Source: Enterococcaceae bacterium OF42-14pH9A
GTDB taxonomy: Bacteria; Bacillota; Bacilli; Lactobacillales; Enterococcaceae
Direction: 5' to 3'
Assembly (NCBI GenBank): GCA_027692465.1
Contig: JAQEYU010000005.1
Location: forward strand, 116,776 to 180,775
DNA: 64,000 nucleotides
The number at the start of each line of letters is the position of its first letter. Position 1 is the first letter of the stretch. Below, in pieces: positions 1-8,259 of this stretch. The position numbers and the translations under genes are program-made. The notes under the pieces are model-generated. The model made no database searches, had not been told where the DNA came from, and was given only the letters and a program-made list of their open reading frames with translations.

Positions 1-85
1 CGGACAGAAATCAAAGCAATTTGTCTGAAGACTCCAGAGCCAGCTGGCATGCCACTCATCGTGGTGCACGGTCGGCTTCAACCTC
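1..85. repeat. Family B dispersed repeat, copy 1 (cut by window edge)
   Basis: This stretch matches the reverse complement of 14195-14277 over about 80 bases with few differences; the shared core includes GCCAGCTGGCATGCCA and TCGTGGTGCACG. It encodes nothing obvious. Bases 21-36 also resemble the terminal repeat of the MITE-like family A (TGTCTGAAgACTCCAG), so the two families may be related or nested. The copy may begin before the window. Confidence 0.7.
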
Positions 86-153
86 AGCAAGCTGAGGTTG
101 GAGCCTAAATGTGTCAAACTAACTGTAAAGTTCGCTTACGCAAACTTAACAGT
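74..153. repeat. Two adjacent hairpins in non-coding DNA
   Basis: Bases 74-88 pair with 91-105 to form a 15-bp stem with one G-T pair and an AA loop. Bases 122-132 pair with 143-153 (ACTGT and AAGTT arms around a CGCTTACGC-type loop, one mismatch). Neither is followed by a T run, so they do not look like ordinary terminators. They lie just before the larger branched element at 238-455. Confidence 0.7.
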
Positions 154-237
154 GACTAATTCCACATTCCCCTTGAAGTGCACTACGATGCTGTCATGCG
201 CTGTCTCTTCCGTCTTCTCCGCGGATATCCAGAAAAA

Positions 238-455
238 TTTCAGAAGGCTCGGAGACTGACTCCGGCGTACAGATTTTACCGTTTGAGTGAACTACTGACA
301 GTTCACCGCTGATTTGAAAAATCAGTGGTGTTACTGTCAGTTTGAAGTCAATAGGCCTAAGACAATGAGAAATTTCCGCTGTTCTTCAAGTGGAATTTCT
401 CGTTGTCTTAGGCCGGCGGCTGTACGCCGGGGTCAGATCGGAGAGCCTTCTGAAA
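238..455. repeat. Large branched inverted-repeat element (three-way junction shape)
   Basis: The outer arms 238-272 and 420-455 are near-complementary, starting TTTCAGAAGGCTC and ending GAGCCTTCTGAAA. Inside are two complete hairpins. One is 294-341, with paired blocks ACTGACAGT, CACC and CTGATTT. The other is 354-414, a stem of about 23 bp beginning GGCCTAAGACAATGAG. The fold would be a closed stem opening into two arms. No open frame fits it and no transposase is near. It could be a structured RNA, a palindromic dispersed repeat or a mobile-element remnant; the sequence does not decide. Confidence 0.75.
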
Positions 456-565
456 CTTTTCGGCACTTGGCCGATTACTTTGATTCCAGTCCAGATGAAA
501 TACTAGGCAGGATTGCAGGCGGATTGAATACGCAAGTCCATGGAGGGTATCCCCGGAAAGCTTGC

Positions 566-1378
566 TCAAAGGACGTACTGCTCCACGATCAGTGCCACGC
601 CGTCTTCGTCGTTGGAGGCGGTAGTGACATCGGCGGCAGCTTTGACTTCATCGATGGCATTTGCCATTGCGACACCGATGCCGGCGTAATCAATCATGGT
701 CAGGTCGTTCTCGTTGTCTCCGATAGCCATCACCTCATCTGCTTTCAAGCCCAGGTGACTGGCCAGTTGCGACAATGCGACACCCTTGCTGGCACCGCGA
801 TGCAGGATCTCCAGATAAAAAGGCGCACTTTTCACGACGGTGTAGCGTTCACGAAATGCAGCAGGCAGCTTGGCAATAGCCGCATCCAGAATCTCCGGTT
901 CGTCGATCATCATCATCTTGATGATCTCTACCGGTTCTGCCAGCATTTCGTCGGTGCTGCGGTATTTGATGGGCATATGCACTAAAAAGGATTCGTAAAC
1001 AGTGTAGGGGCTGATGTCGCGATTGGCGGTGTAGATGGCATCTGTTGAGGAAACGTGGAGATGGACCGCCAGTTTTTGTGCCATGTAGTTGATATCCAGG
1101 TAATCAGCATTGCTCAGCCCGGCAGCAAAAATCGTGTGCTTCGTACCGACATTTTGGACCAGGGAACCGTTATAAGTGATGACGTAATCTTCGTCAGTCA
1201 AGAGACCAAGCTCTGCTAGTTCCGGTTCGACTCCGGGGAAGGGGCGGCCGGTGCAAAGAACAATTTTGACTCCTTTTTGACGGGCAGCCAGCAGTGTTTC
1301 TTTGACCTTTGTTGTGATTTTTCTTTCTGAATTGACCAGGGTGCCGTCGATATCGATGGCGATCATGCGAATTGACAT
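566..1378 (-). CDS. Cof-type HAD-IIB family phosphatase
   Basis: This 270-residue protein belongs to the Cof subfamily of HAD hydrolases, cytosolic enzymes that dephosphorylate sugar phosphates, nucleotides or flavin intermediates; the substrate cannot be told. Motif I is IDIDGTL, giving the nucleophile and acid Asp9 and Asp11, and motif IV is GDNENDL near the C-terminus. A cap domain lies between, as usual for type IIB. The start is the ATG at 1378, because AAAGGAG lies about 10 bases upstream; an in-frame codon 12 residues earlier has no such site. It stands alone, downstream of the terminator of the HD-domain gene. Confidence 0.88.
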   Translation of the reverse strand: MSIRMIAIDIDGTLVNSERKITTKVKETLLAARQKGVKIVLCTGRPFPGVEPELAELGLLTDEDYVITYNGSLVQNVGTKHTIFAAGLSNADYLDINYMAQKLAVHLHVSSTDAIYTANRDISPYTVYESFLVHMPIKYRSTDEMLAEPVEIIKMMMIDEPEILDAAIAKLPAAFRERYTVVKSAPFYLEILHRGASKGVALSQLASHLGLKADEVMAIGDNENDLTMIDYAGIGVAMANAIDEVKAAADVTTASNDEDGVALIVEQYVL

Positions 1379-1538
1379 AAAAAAGATTCTCCTTTTTTGT
1401 TGTGGTCCTTCCAAGCGGCAGCTTCAAACGAGATTCACAGCTGCAGTTTTCGAAAAAATTTCCGGTCAGCCGCAGCTCTGTCAAAAAGCAGTAGCGGCAG
1501 TTGTTTGGAGGACCAGCTTTTTTTGATGCGAAAAGCGA

Positions 1539-1570
1539 AAAAAGAGAGACCGGCCGGCGATCTCTCTTTT
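1539..1570 (-). terminator. Terminator of the HD-domain gene
   Basis: A stem of AAAAGAGAGA with TCTCTCTTTT around a GGCC-rich centre lies just after the stop at 1586. Read on the minus strand it ends in a T run. Confidence 0.8.
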
Positions 1571-1585
1571 CAGACAGTAGGATTA

Positions 1586-2941
1586 TCAGATCAGTGCGCC
1601 GTTGTGGATATGGGCGGCAAATTCCTGATAGGTATCGCTAAATAAATCATAGTTGGCAGAAGCTTTGCGGTCAACCATTTCTTTTGGGAAATAAAAACGA
1701 TGATCGACCGTCTTCTGCCCTGCGATCGCTGCCACCAGCTGACTGACCTTGGACAACTCGATCAGGGTGCCGTCATTTTGCTGCAGCTCGATCTGTGTCC
1801 GGTGAATGCCGGATTTCGGTCGATAAAAATCATAAGGCAGATCGTAACTGGAGTTGATAGCCGTGTAATATTGTGGGTCAAAGCCGACTTTTTCCACCAG
1901 CTCTTTCAATTCACCAATCAGCGACATCTGATTTTCTTCATCAAAGGCTGCTGATTTCAGCGGCTTGCGGTTGAGCCAGCGTTTGGCCAGGTCACTCAGC
2001 AGGGGATCTGCTTCATCGGCCCATTGAATAAAATAAGTGGTCAAAACACCGTCGTCTAATTTCAGGTAATCGGCCAGGGTGAACTCTTCCTTCAAAAAAG
2101 GAACCAAGAGCTGGGAATGCATCGCAAAGATTTCCGGTGATTCCTGATAGAGCTCGTGAGCACGGTCCAGCAAATGCTCCAGCATCACTTCCATACCGCG
2201 GGAGACTTTGTGGAAATAGACCTGAACGTACATCTGATAACGGCTGACGATATAATCCTCCACCGCGTGCATCCCGCTGTAGGAAAATGCGATTCCGCCT
2301 TCGTACGGCCGGATCACCCGCAGGATTCGGGTCAAATCAAAGGTTCCGTATTCTGTGCCGGTAAAGTAAGCGTCCCGCAGCAGATAGTCCATCCGGTCAG
2401 CATCGATCTGACTGGAGATCATCTGCACCACCTGCGGATTAGGGTATTCATGGGTGATAACGCTGGCGACTTTTTCCGGAAAGCCGGCTTCTACCCGATT
2501 GAGGATTTGGAAGATCTCCGTCTCCGGTGAGGTAATGATTTCTACAGTGACAGCTTCATGGTCTGTGTGGAAGATATGCTCAAAGGTGTGAGAAAAAGGG
2601 CCGTGGCCCAAGTCATGGAGCAATGCGGCACACAGAGTTACCAGTCGTTCACTGTCATCCCAGCCGCCGGGCCCCATCTTTTCCACCGAATAATTGCGGA
2701 CAAAGATATCGCAGATCCGGCGGGCGATCTCGTAGACTCCGAGGGAATGGGCGAAACGGGTATGTTCAGCTCCGTGAAAAGTGAAAGAGGAAGTCCCCAG
2801 TTGTTTCACTCGGCGCAATCGCTGAAACTCCTTGGCATTAATCAGATCCAGAATCACTTGATGCTGGACGTGGATATAGTTGTGGACAGGGTCCCGAAAC
2901 ACTTTTTCGATGGGGAGCATTTGTTCTTTATAACAGATCAT
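1586..2941 (-). CDS. HD-domain nucleotidase, YwfO-like
   Basis: This 451-residue protein carries an N-terminal HD domain: ARFAHS-type H...R/HS around residue 65, HDLGHGPFSH around residue 110, and a later Asp in SQIDADRMDYLL. Relatives in firmicutes, including an enterococcal homologue, are dNTP triphosphohydrolases, so a role in nucleotide pool control is likely. The start at 2941 has AAAGGAG ten bases upstream. It overlaps the end of the lipL-like gene by 14 bases, so the two are co-transcribed and probably translationally coupled. B. subtilis also has ywfO and ywfL in one neighbourhood. Confidence 0.85.
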   Translation of the reverse strand: MICYKEQMLPIEKVFRDPVHNYIHVQHQVILDLINAKEFQRLRRVKQLGTSSFTFHGAEHTRFAHSLGVYEIARRICDIFVRNYSVEKMGPGGWDDSERLVTLCAALLHDLGHGPFSHTFEHIFHTDHEAVTVEIITSPETEIFQILNRVEAGFPEKVASVITHEYPNPQVVQMISSQIDADRMDYLLRDAYFTGTEYGTFDLTRILRVIRPYEGGIAFSYSGMHAVEDYIVSRYQMYVQVYFHKVSRGMEVMLEHLLDRAHELYQESPEIFAMHSQLLVPFLKEEFTLADYLKLDDGVLTTYFIQWADEADPLLSDLAKRWLNRKPLKSAAFDEENQMSLIGELKELVEKVGFDPQYYTAINSSYDLPYDFYRPKSGIHRTQIELQQNDGTLIELSKVSQLVAAIAGQKTVDHRFYFPKEMVDRKASANYDLFSDTYQEFAAHIHNGALI

Positions 2942-3752
2942 TTTCTGTCAACTCCTTTATTAACTGATTGCGTTGGATCATGCTGTTGATCCGACGTTGA
3001 TACAAGTCGGAATCACCATGTTCTGCAAGCCAACGACTGCTGCTCCGACTCGGGACTGAGTTGTGAAAAGCCCGGCTGAAGCGTTTCTTGACTTCTTCGA
3101 CGCTGATCGCAGCTGCTAGTGAGTCAGCAACCGTCGTCATACTTTTGGGATCAACCGGGGGATAGCCGCCGGTGCCGAAATCTTCTTTTAAACCGACACG
3201 GTAGAAATCTCTGACGGTGCGCCCACGCAGCCCCTGATCGCCGTTGACACTGAGGTACATCATAACAGCCACACCTTCTTTGATTCGGCGCTGGGCAATG
3301 CCGGCAATTTTGCGGCCGTTGACGCTGAGGTCATATTCACCGGGACAGTAAGATGAAGCAACTTCTCCGGCGGTGATCGTCAATTGAGGCAATGCAGTCC
3401 GCGTCAGCGTGAGCATTTTTTCGTAAGCGGCTGCTGTGGCCAGCTTATTGCCTTTCAGCGGAAGAATCAATGAAAGGTTCAGGACCCCGGCATCGGCAAT
3501 CACACCGAGGCCGCCGGAATTACGGACGACCACCTCCAAGCCTGCCTGCTGCAGTGTTTGGACCCCGGCGTTCAAGTGCGGAACGCGGGTATCTTTCATT
3601 CCCAGAATCATCGTGTTTTCCAACTGCCAAAAATGAAGCAGCGGCTGTGCATGACTGCCGACATATTCAGTCAGAACATCGGTGACGGCAAAAGGCAGCA
3701 GGTTTTGCTCCGAAGTATATAGCGGTTGATCCAAAATCAGAGGGGTATCCAT
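2928..3752 (-). CDS. lipL: Octanoyl-[GcvH]:protein N-octanoyltransferase (LipL-like)
   Basis: This 274-residue protein has the biotin/lipoate ligase fold. Residues 79-96 (NSGGLGVIADAGVLNLSL) and the block around Cys136 (SSYCPGEYDLSVNG, then RKIAGIAQRR) fit LipL better than a true lipoate ligase, where the Cys is absent. LipL moves octanoyl groups from GcvH to E2 subunits during lipoate assembly. The start has AAAGGAG seven bases upstream. A TATAAT box on the minus strand lies at 3787-3792. It leads a two-gene operon with the HD protein. A LplA-type ligase is the alternative reading. Confidence 0.8.
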   Translation of the reverse strand: MDTPLILDQPLYTSEQNLLPFAVTDVLTEYVGSHAQPLLHFWQLENTMILGMKDTRVPHLNAGVQTLQQAGLEVVVRNSGGLGVIADAGVLNLSLILPLKGNKLATAAAYEKMLTLTRTALPQLTITAGEVASSYCPGEYDLSVNGRKIAGIAQRRIKEGVAVMMYLSVNGDQGLRGRTVRDFYRVGLKEDFGTGGYPPVDPKSMTTVADSLAAAISVEEVKKRFSRAFHNSVPSRSSSRWLAEHGDSDLYQRRINSMIQRNQLIKELTENDLL

Positions 3753-3843
3753 AAAAAAACTCCTTTAAATGAAGATTCACACTAGTATTATAAACGAAAA
3801 GCCATAAATAAATAACCTATACGCCCTGAGAAATGGCGTTTGA

Positions 3844-3871
3844 TTGACAAAAAGGCGAAATCCGTTAACAA
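3844..3871 (+). promoter_or_regulatory. Candidate promoter for the DUF1934 gene
   Basis: TTGACA at 3844-3849 and TAACAA at 3866-3871 are spaced by 16 bases. The -35 is perfect and the -10 is weak. About 180 bases of leader would follow. Confidence 0.5.
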
Positions 3872-4048
3872 TAAAGAAAAAATGGTGGGTCAAACAGCGG
3901 GCTTCTATACACAGGATCTGTAACGCCATAGGTCTTCTGTCACGAAAGAAGATTCCCTCAGAAGCGTTTGCAACACCAAGGTGCTCTGCAGGCTGTGGGT
4001 CTAAGCTTGGGCTCAGAGCGGCTTTGTTCAAGAAAGGAAGTATCTGTC

Positions 4049-4483
4049 ATGGCAATCAAAAACGGACTACCGGTGTCCATCAAACTGGCCACCAAAGTCA
4101 CGCAACATGAAGAGACACAGGATTTTTATTTTGATATCAACGGCCAAATCGTCAATATCGGCGATACGCTGTACATTCGCTACCAGGAGTTGCAACCAGA
4201 CGGTGTGGAAGTCCCGGTCACGATCAAGATTATGCCGGACGGAACTGTCCAGTTGACGCGATCCGGTGAAATGCGGCTGAAATTGAAATTTGTCTATCGG
4301 GAGACCGTTAAAACCAGTTATCGGACCCCATATGGAGAGATGTTGTTTGGCACCTATACGCGCAACCTTCATGTCAGCTTGAAGGATCGACCGACCTCCG
4401 GCAAAATCTTTATCGAGTACGACTTGTTCATGGCCGACGAACTGGTGGGAAATTATCAGATCAATTTGGATTTCACGGCCTGA
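4049..4483 (+). CDS. DUF1934 (YwiB-like) beta-barrel protein
   Basis: This 144-residue cytosolic protein belongs to the DUF1934 family, small calycin-like beta-barrels of unknown function found in firmicutes. Alternating polar and hydrophobic strands run along the whole length, for example KLKFVYRETVKTSYRTPYGEM. The start at 4049 is preceded by AAAGGAAG; an upstream in-frame extension of 27 codons lacks a ribosome site and does not look like the family. In relatives it sits beside argS and rpoE. Here rpoE follows after 199 bases and argS is absent. Confidence 0.82.
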   Translation: MAIKNGLPVSIKLATKVTQHEETQDFYFDINGQIVNIGDTLYIRYQELQPDGVEVPVTIKIMPDGTVQLTRSGEMRLKLKFVYRETVKTSYRTPYGEMLFGTYTRNLHVSLKDRPTSGKIFIEYDLFMADELVGNYQINLDFTA

Positions 4484-4621
4484 TCTATCTTTAAATGTAT
4501 GTTTCAGCCGGCGGAATCGCGAAAGATGCAAAGAACTCGGGCGCATTTCAGGCATCTCTGGTTTATGATCCCTCAACTCATGAAAGAAAGAATAAGTTTG
4601 GCGGTGGTCTGAAAATTAAAA

Positions 4622-4650
4622 TTGATTTTTGCGGTTCATTTTTGTATGAT
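4622..4650 (+). promoter_or_regulatory. Promoter of rpoE
   Basis: TTGATT (4622-4627) and TATGAT (4645-4650) are spaced by exactly 17 bases, ahead of the rpoE ribosome site AAAGGA. Confidence 0.8.
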
Positions 4651-4682
4651 AAAGCGTAGACTGTGAAAGGACGTGTCCTAAT

Positions 4683-5303
4683 TTGGAAATTAAAGTATTT
4701 GAAGGGCTCAACAAGAATGAGCTGTCCATGATTGAGGTTGCCCATGCGATTTTAGAACAACAGGGCGATGTGATGGATTTTTCTGATTTGGTTAACCAAA
4801 TCCAAAACTATCTTGGCAAATCTGACAGCGAGATCCGTGATTCTCTGGCCCAATTTTACACTGACTTGAATATCGACGGCAGTTTCATCTCATTGGGAGA
4901 AAACCGCTGGGGATTGCGTTCCTGGTACGCAATCGACTCCATCGACGAAGAGCTGAATTCCGGCTTGGAAGATGAAGACGAAGAATCCACACCTAAAAAG
5001 CGCAAGCGTAAACGCGTCAATGCCTTTATCAATGACGACGAAGATGCGATCGATTATAACGATGATGATCCGGAAGATACCGATCTGACGGAAGATGAAG
5101 ACGATAAAGAGTTGTATGACGACGATGACGACGATGACGAAGAAATCGCTGAATACGATTCTGACCTGCAGGAGATCGGCGCTGACGAGCCATCCGACGA
5201 CGAGGAAGAAGTTCCTGGCGGTATCGAAGAAGATCTTTCCATCATTGATGATGAAGATGTCGACGATGACTTCGATGATGAAGACGAGGAAGAAAAACAC
5301 TGA
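4683..5303 (+). CDS. rpoE: DNA-directed RNA polymerase delta subunit
   Basis: This 206-residue protein has the two parts typical of delta. The N-terminal globular HARE-HTH domain covers roughly residues 1-90 ([20 protein letters not shown]). The disordered tail from about residue 95 is almost all Asp and Glu after a short basic patch (KKRKRKR). Delta helps RNA polymerase recycle and discriminate initiating nucleotides. The start codon is TTG, preceded by AAAGGA at a spacing of 11. A clear promoter and terminator make it monocistronic. In many relatives pyrG follows rpoE; here a tRNA and rpoN follow instead. Confidence 0.95.
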   Translation: MEIKVFEGLNKNELSMIEVAHAILEQQGDVMDFSDLVNQIQNYLGKSDSEIRDSLAQFYTDLNIDGSFISLGENRWGLRSWYAIDSIDEELNSGLEDEDEESTPKKRKRKRVNAFINDDEDAIDYNDDDPEDTDLTEDEDDKELYDDDDDDDEEIAEYDSDLQEIGADEPSDDEEEVPGGIEEDLSIIDDEDVDDDFDDEDEEEKH

Positions 5304-5310
5304 TCACCAA

Positions 5311-5338
5311 AAGGAAGCCCGTTGCGGCTTCCTTTTTT
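5311..5338 (+). terminator. Terminator of rpoE
   Basis: AAGGAAGCC pairs with GGCTTCCTT and is followed by six T. Confidence 0.9.
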
Positions 5339-5413
5339 CGTTGATGAGGCAAGGACCCGAACGCCGCTGATTTTTCCAAGTGCTTTGATCACAGGAGAAA
5401 ATGAGGCAAGAAA

Positions 5414-5450
5414 AAAACACGCGGCTTCCGAATCGGAAGTCGCGTGTTTT
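5414..5450 (-). terminator. Terminator of tRNA-Arg
   Basis: A strong stem (AAAACACGCG with CGCGTGTTTT, plus CTTCC with GGAAG) gives a seven-T run on the minus strand, just after the tRNA. It also has a weaker T run on the plus strand. Confidence 0.85.
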
Positions 5451-5456
5451 CTGTTT

Positions 5457-5485
5457 TTGATTATCCGGAAATTTTCCAGTATAAT
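5457..5485 (+). promoter_or_regulatory. Promoter of rpoN (reads antisense through tRNA-Arg)
   Basis: TTGATT (5457-5462) and a perfect TATAAT (5480-5485) are spaced by 17 bases. The next plus-strand gene is rpoN at 5628, so the transcript would cross the tRNA gene at 5504-5575 in antisense. Confidence 0.75.
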
Positions 5486-5503
5486 CAACTGTGTTGCTGA
5501 TGA

Positions 5504-5575
5504 CGCGCTCTAAGGGAATCGAACCCCTGTCTCAAGAACCGGAATCTTACGTGATATCCACTACACTAAGAGCGC
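5504..5575 (-). tRNA. tRNA-Arg (anticodon CCG)
   Basis: On the minus strand the acceptor arms GCGCTCT and AGAGCGC pair over seven bases. The anticodon stem TAAGA/TCTTG encloses the loop TTCCGGT, giving CCG, which reads the rare CGG codon. The T arm holds GGTTCGATTCC. No CCA is encoded. A promoter-like pair, TTGTCT and TAAACT at 17 bases, lies upstream on the minus strand inside the rpoN leader. Confidence 0.93.
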
Positions 5576-5627
5576 CGAACAATATGTAGTTTAACGAATA
5601 ATCAATAAAAAGACAAGAGGAAATTTC

Positions 5628-6947
5628 ATGAAATTTCAACAAAATTTTTCGCAGGCTCAAAAACAGACGCAAAAGCTTGCTCTGACGCAGAAATTACAAC
5701 AGTCGATCCAAGTGCTGCAATACTCGGTTGAAGAACTTTCTGATTTCGTCGACAGCGAAGCAATGGCCAATCCGCTGATCGAAGTGATCGAGCCCAACTA
5801 TACCATGAATTATTCAAAGCCCATGTCCAACAGCGGGACAGAGGTCAATTACCTCAGTCAGATCCCGGACACCCGCATCTCATTGTTTGAGCATCTGATT
5901 GACCAGATTCATTTGAATTATCGGGATACCTATTTGCGAACGCTGGTATTGTATCTGGTGGAATACATCGATCTCAACGGTTTTTTGACGATCACGTTGG
6001 GGGAAGCCTGCAAAGAAACCACCGCCGATCCGATCCAGATGCTGGACGCTTTGACTTTGATCCAGCAGTTGGATCCGCCGGGTGTCGGGGCACGGGATCT
6101 GCAGGAATGCCTGATGCTGCAGACAGAACGGGATGATGCGGCACCGGCGATTGCCTATCTGGTGTTGGAAGAACATTTTCAGGAATTGGTGGACCGGAAA
6201 TGGCCGGAGATTGCTAAAGCTTTGGCGGTACCGGTCTCAGAGATTCAGCGGGTATTCGATTTTATTCAAACGCTGACACCGACACCGGGAGCGAGCTTTG
6301 GATCGACAGAAGGTCTGTACATTATTCCCGACGTACTGGTAAAAGTCGCTGAAGATGAGATCACAGTCACCTCCAATCGCCGAGGGATGCCGGAAGTCAA
6401 ATTTCAACAGAACTACTTTGAGCAGATGGCAAAAAGTCAAGATCCGGAAGTCATCAAGTATCTGGAAGAGAAAAAGCAGGATTTTCAATGGCTGCAAAAA
6501 ACGATCCAGCAGCGGGGAGATACGATTTTGCGGGCAGCAAGTGCTATCGTCCAGCATCAACGGGAATTTTTCCTGCAGCCTCATCGTCCGTTGAAACCAT
6601 TGACCATCAAGGTGATTGCTGATGAGCTGGAAGTCCATGAGTCGACAGTCAGTCGCGCCGTCAACGGAAAATATATGGAAACGAGATTCGGTGTTTTCGA
6701 ACTCAAAAGTTTTTTCAGTCAAAAAGTCGGCGGTCAAAACGAAGATGGCGAAGACATTTCAGCCAATACCATCAAAAAACGTCTGCAAGAGCTGATCGCT
6801 GCTGAAGACAAGCGCAAGCCTCTTTCAGATCAGAAACTGGTGGAATTATTGAAAGCCGAATCATTCGAGCTTTCGCGGCGGACAGTAGCCAAGTACCGTG
6901 AGGCATTGAAAATACCCAGCTCATCCAAAAGAAAACGGTTCGACTAA
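5628..6947 (+). CDS. rpoN: RNA polymerase sigma-54 factor
   Basis: This 439-residue protein is RpoN. Region I is glutamine-rich (QNFSQAQKQTQKLALTQKLQQ), followed by a core-binding domain, a helix-turn-helix (HESTVSRAVNGKYM around residue 340) and an RpoN box (RRTVAKYRE, about residues 417-425). In enterococci and listeriae sigma-54 drives sugar PTS operons with LevR-type activators; none is in this window. The ribosome site is AGAGGAAA before the ATG. It is monocistronic, with its own promoter and terminator. No sigma-54 promoter (TGGCAC-N5-TTGC) was noticed nearby. Confidence 0.96.
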   Translation: MKFQQNFSQAQKQTQKLALTQKLQQSIQVLQYSVEELSDFVDSEAMANPLIEVIEPNYTMNYSKPMSNSGTEVNYLSQIPDTRISLFEHLIDQIHLNYRDTYLRTLVLYLVEYIDLNGFLTITLGEACKETTADPIQMLDALTLIQQLDPPGVGARDLQECLMLQTERDDAAPAIAYLVLEEHFQELVDRKWPEIAKALAVPVSEIQRVFDFIQTLTPTPGASFGSTEGLYIIPDVLVKVAEDEITVTSNRRGMPEVKFQQNYFEQMAKSQDPEVIKYLEEKKQDFQWLQKTIQQRGDTILRAASAIVQHQREFFLQPHRPLKPLTIKVIADELEVHESTVSRAVNGKYMETRFGVFELKSFFSQKVGGQNEDGEDISANTIKKRLQELIAAEDKRKPLSDQKLVELLKAESFELSRRTVAKYREALKIPSSSKRKRFD

Positions 6948-6962
6948 ATGAGGGATAAACGA

Positions 6963-6994
6963 AAACACGGCAGAAGCGGCTGCTGTGTTTTTTT
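6963..6994 (+). terminator. Terminator of rpoN
   Basis: AAACACGGCAG pairs with CTGCTGTGTTT, then a T run. Confidence 0.88.
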
Positions 6995-7046
6995 GTTATC
7001 ATAAAAAAAGTGGCGGTGCAGGGAAGGAAAAGATGGATTGTTTTGG

Positions 7047-7075
7047 TTGCATGAATGCTGTGGAAATGGTACTAT
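7047..7075 (+). promoter_or_regulatory. Promoter of the cggR-gap operon
   Basis: TTGCAT (7047-7052) and TACTAT (7070-7075) are spaced by 17 bases. This supports placing the cggR start at 7181 rather than at an in-frame ATG at 7055, which would lie inside the promoter. Confidence 0.7.
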
Positions 7076-7120
7076 CATACCTGGAGGTCGTTGGATTACC
7101 AACGTGTTTCATTTTTTTTA

Positions 7121-7165
7121 GACCGGATGGGTCGCTTTAGGTCTATGTTGGACGAAAAGAGTCCC
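7121..7165 (+). promoter_or_regulatory. Candidate CggR operator
   Basis: Two direct half-sites of the form GAC-N7-GTC occur at 7121-7133 and 7151-7163, between the promoter and the cggR start. The B. subtilis CggR operator also contains GAC-N7-GTC units in tandem. There they are 20 bp apart; here the period is 30 bp. Confidence 0.6.
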
Positions 7166-7180
7166 GTGGAGGGGTGCCGT

Positions 7181-8218
7181 GTGCTGGATGAATTAAAATT
7201 GATTGAAACAGTCGCACCGGATATCCTGGCTGTACTGCAGGAACGTTTCAAGATTCTGCGCAACATCTATTGGATGCAGCCCATCGGCCGACGCAATCTG
7301 GCGGAAAGTTTGGAACTGACAGAACGTGTCTTGCGTTCTGAGACCGACACATTGAAAAAGCTGCAACTGATCAATGCCGACAAGAGCGGTATGACCTTGA
7401 CTGAAAAGGGCGAAGAAGTCTACAACAGTCTCGGAAAGATCATGGATCAGCTATTCGGAATGCATCAGATCGAAAAAAAATTGGCGGACCATTTTGGTAT
7501 TGAACGCTGTTTGATTTCCGTTGGGGACAGTGATCGTCAGCACAAGATTGTTGCCGAGTTCGGCGACTGTTTGAACGAATCATTGGACTTATTGCTTCCG
7601 GAAGGTAATAATATAATTGCGGTAATGGGCGGTTCGACGATGGCGGCTGCGGCCGAACGCTTGACCAATTTGGAAAGCGAAAAGCGCCACAACCTGTTTG
7701 TACCGGCTCGCGGAGGAATCGGTGAAGCCGTAACTCTGCAGGCAAATTCAGTCGCATCCGTTATGGCGATGCGGGCCAATGGTGATTACCGGGCCCTGTA
7801 TGTACCTGAACAATTGAGCGCTGCGACTTATCGTTCGTTATTGGCTGAGCCTTCCATCCAGGAAGTACTGGATCTGATTAGTCATGCCAATTGTGTGATC
7901 CACAGTATCGGGCGAGCCGTGCATATGGCAGCTCGACGTAAGATGACCGAAGACGAGATTGTAATGCTCAAGCAGCAGAACGCTGTGGCTGAGTCTTTCG
8001 GCTATTTCTTTGATGAACAAGGGACCGTCGTTCATAAAGTGCCTCGGATCGGCATCGAGTTGGCGGATTTGAAAAAAGTTCCCGTCATCGTGGCGATCGC
8101 CGGTGGTAAAAGCAAAGCAAAAGCAATCGGTGCTTACATGAAAAATGCACCCAAACAAACGTGGCTCATCACAGATGAAGCCGCCGCAAACGAGATTTTA
8201 AAAGGGGCAACCCTTTAA
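7181..8218 (+). CDS. cggR: Central glycolytic genes regulator (SorC/DeoR family)
   Basis: This 345-residue repressor has an N-terminal winged helix (NIYWMQPIGRRNLAESLELTER read as the recognition region, residues about 30-60) and a C-terminal sugar-binding SorC domain. In its relatives fructose-1,6-bisphosphate binding to that domain weakens repression of glycolytic genes. The start chosen is GTG at 7181, with GGAGGGG six bases upstream. Upstream in-frame codons lie in the promoter and operator region. It ends 41 bases before gap and is surely its operon partner. Confidence 0.93.
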   Translation: MLDELKLIETVAPDILAVLQERFKILRNIYWMQPIGRRNLAESLELTERVLRSETDTLKKLQLINADKSGMTLTEKGEEVYNSLGKIMDQLFGMHQIEKKLADHFGIERCLISVGDSDRQHKIVAEFGDCLNESLDLLLPEGNNIIAVMGGSTMAAAAERLTNLESEKRHNLFVPARGGIGEAVTLQANSVASVMAMRANGDYRALYVPEQLSAATYRSLLAEPSIQEVLDLISHANCVIHSIGRAVHMAARRKMTEDEIVMLKQQNAVAESFGYFFDEQGTVVHKVPRIGIELADLKKVPVIVAIAGGKSKAKAIGAYMKNAPKQTWLITDEAAANEILKGATL

Positions 8219-8259
8219 AATAAATAACTTTTTTGATTTTCATAAGGAGGAAATCTCAA

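Noticed and set aside
4890..5300. Long minus-strand frames opposite rpoE, rich in Ile/Val or Ser
   Set aside because: They arise from the Asp/Glu-rich tail codons of rpoE (GAT/GAC/GAA) read backwards. They have no ribosome site and no family likeness.
5628..6947. Sigma-54 dependent promoters near rpoN
   Set aside because: No TGGCAC-N5-TTGC was noticed in the intergenic regions I read; the search was by eye and not exhaustive.
7055..7180. Upstream ATG that would lengthen CggR by 42 residues
   Set aside because: It lies between the -35 and -10 of the predicted promoter. The GTG at 7181 has GGAGGGG and begins where the family begins.
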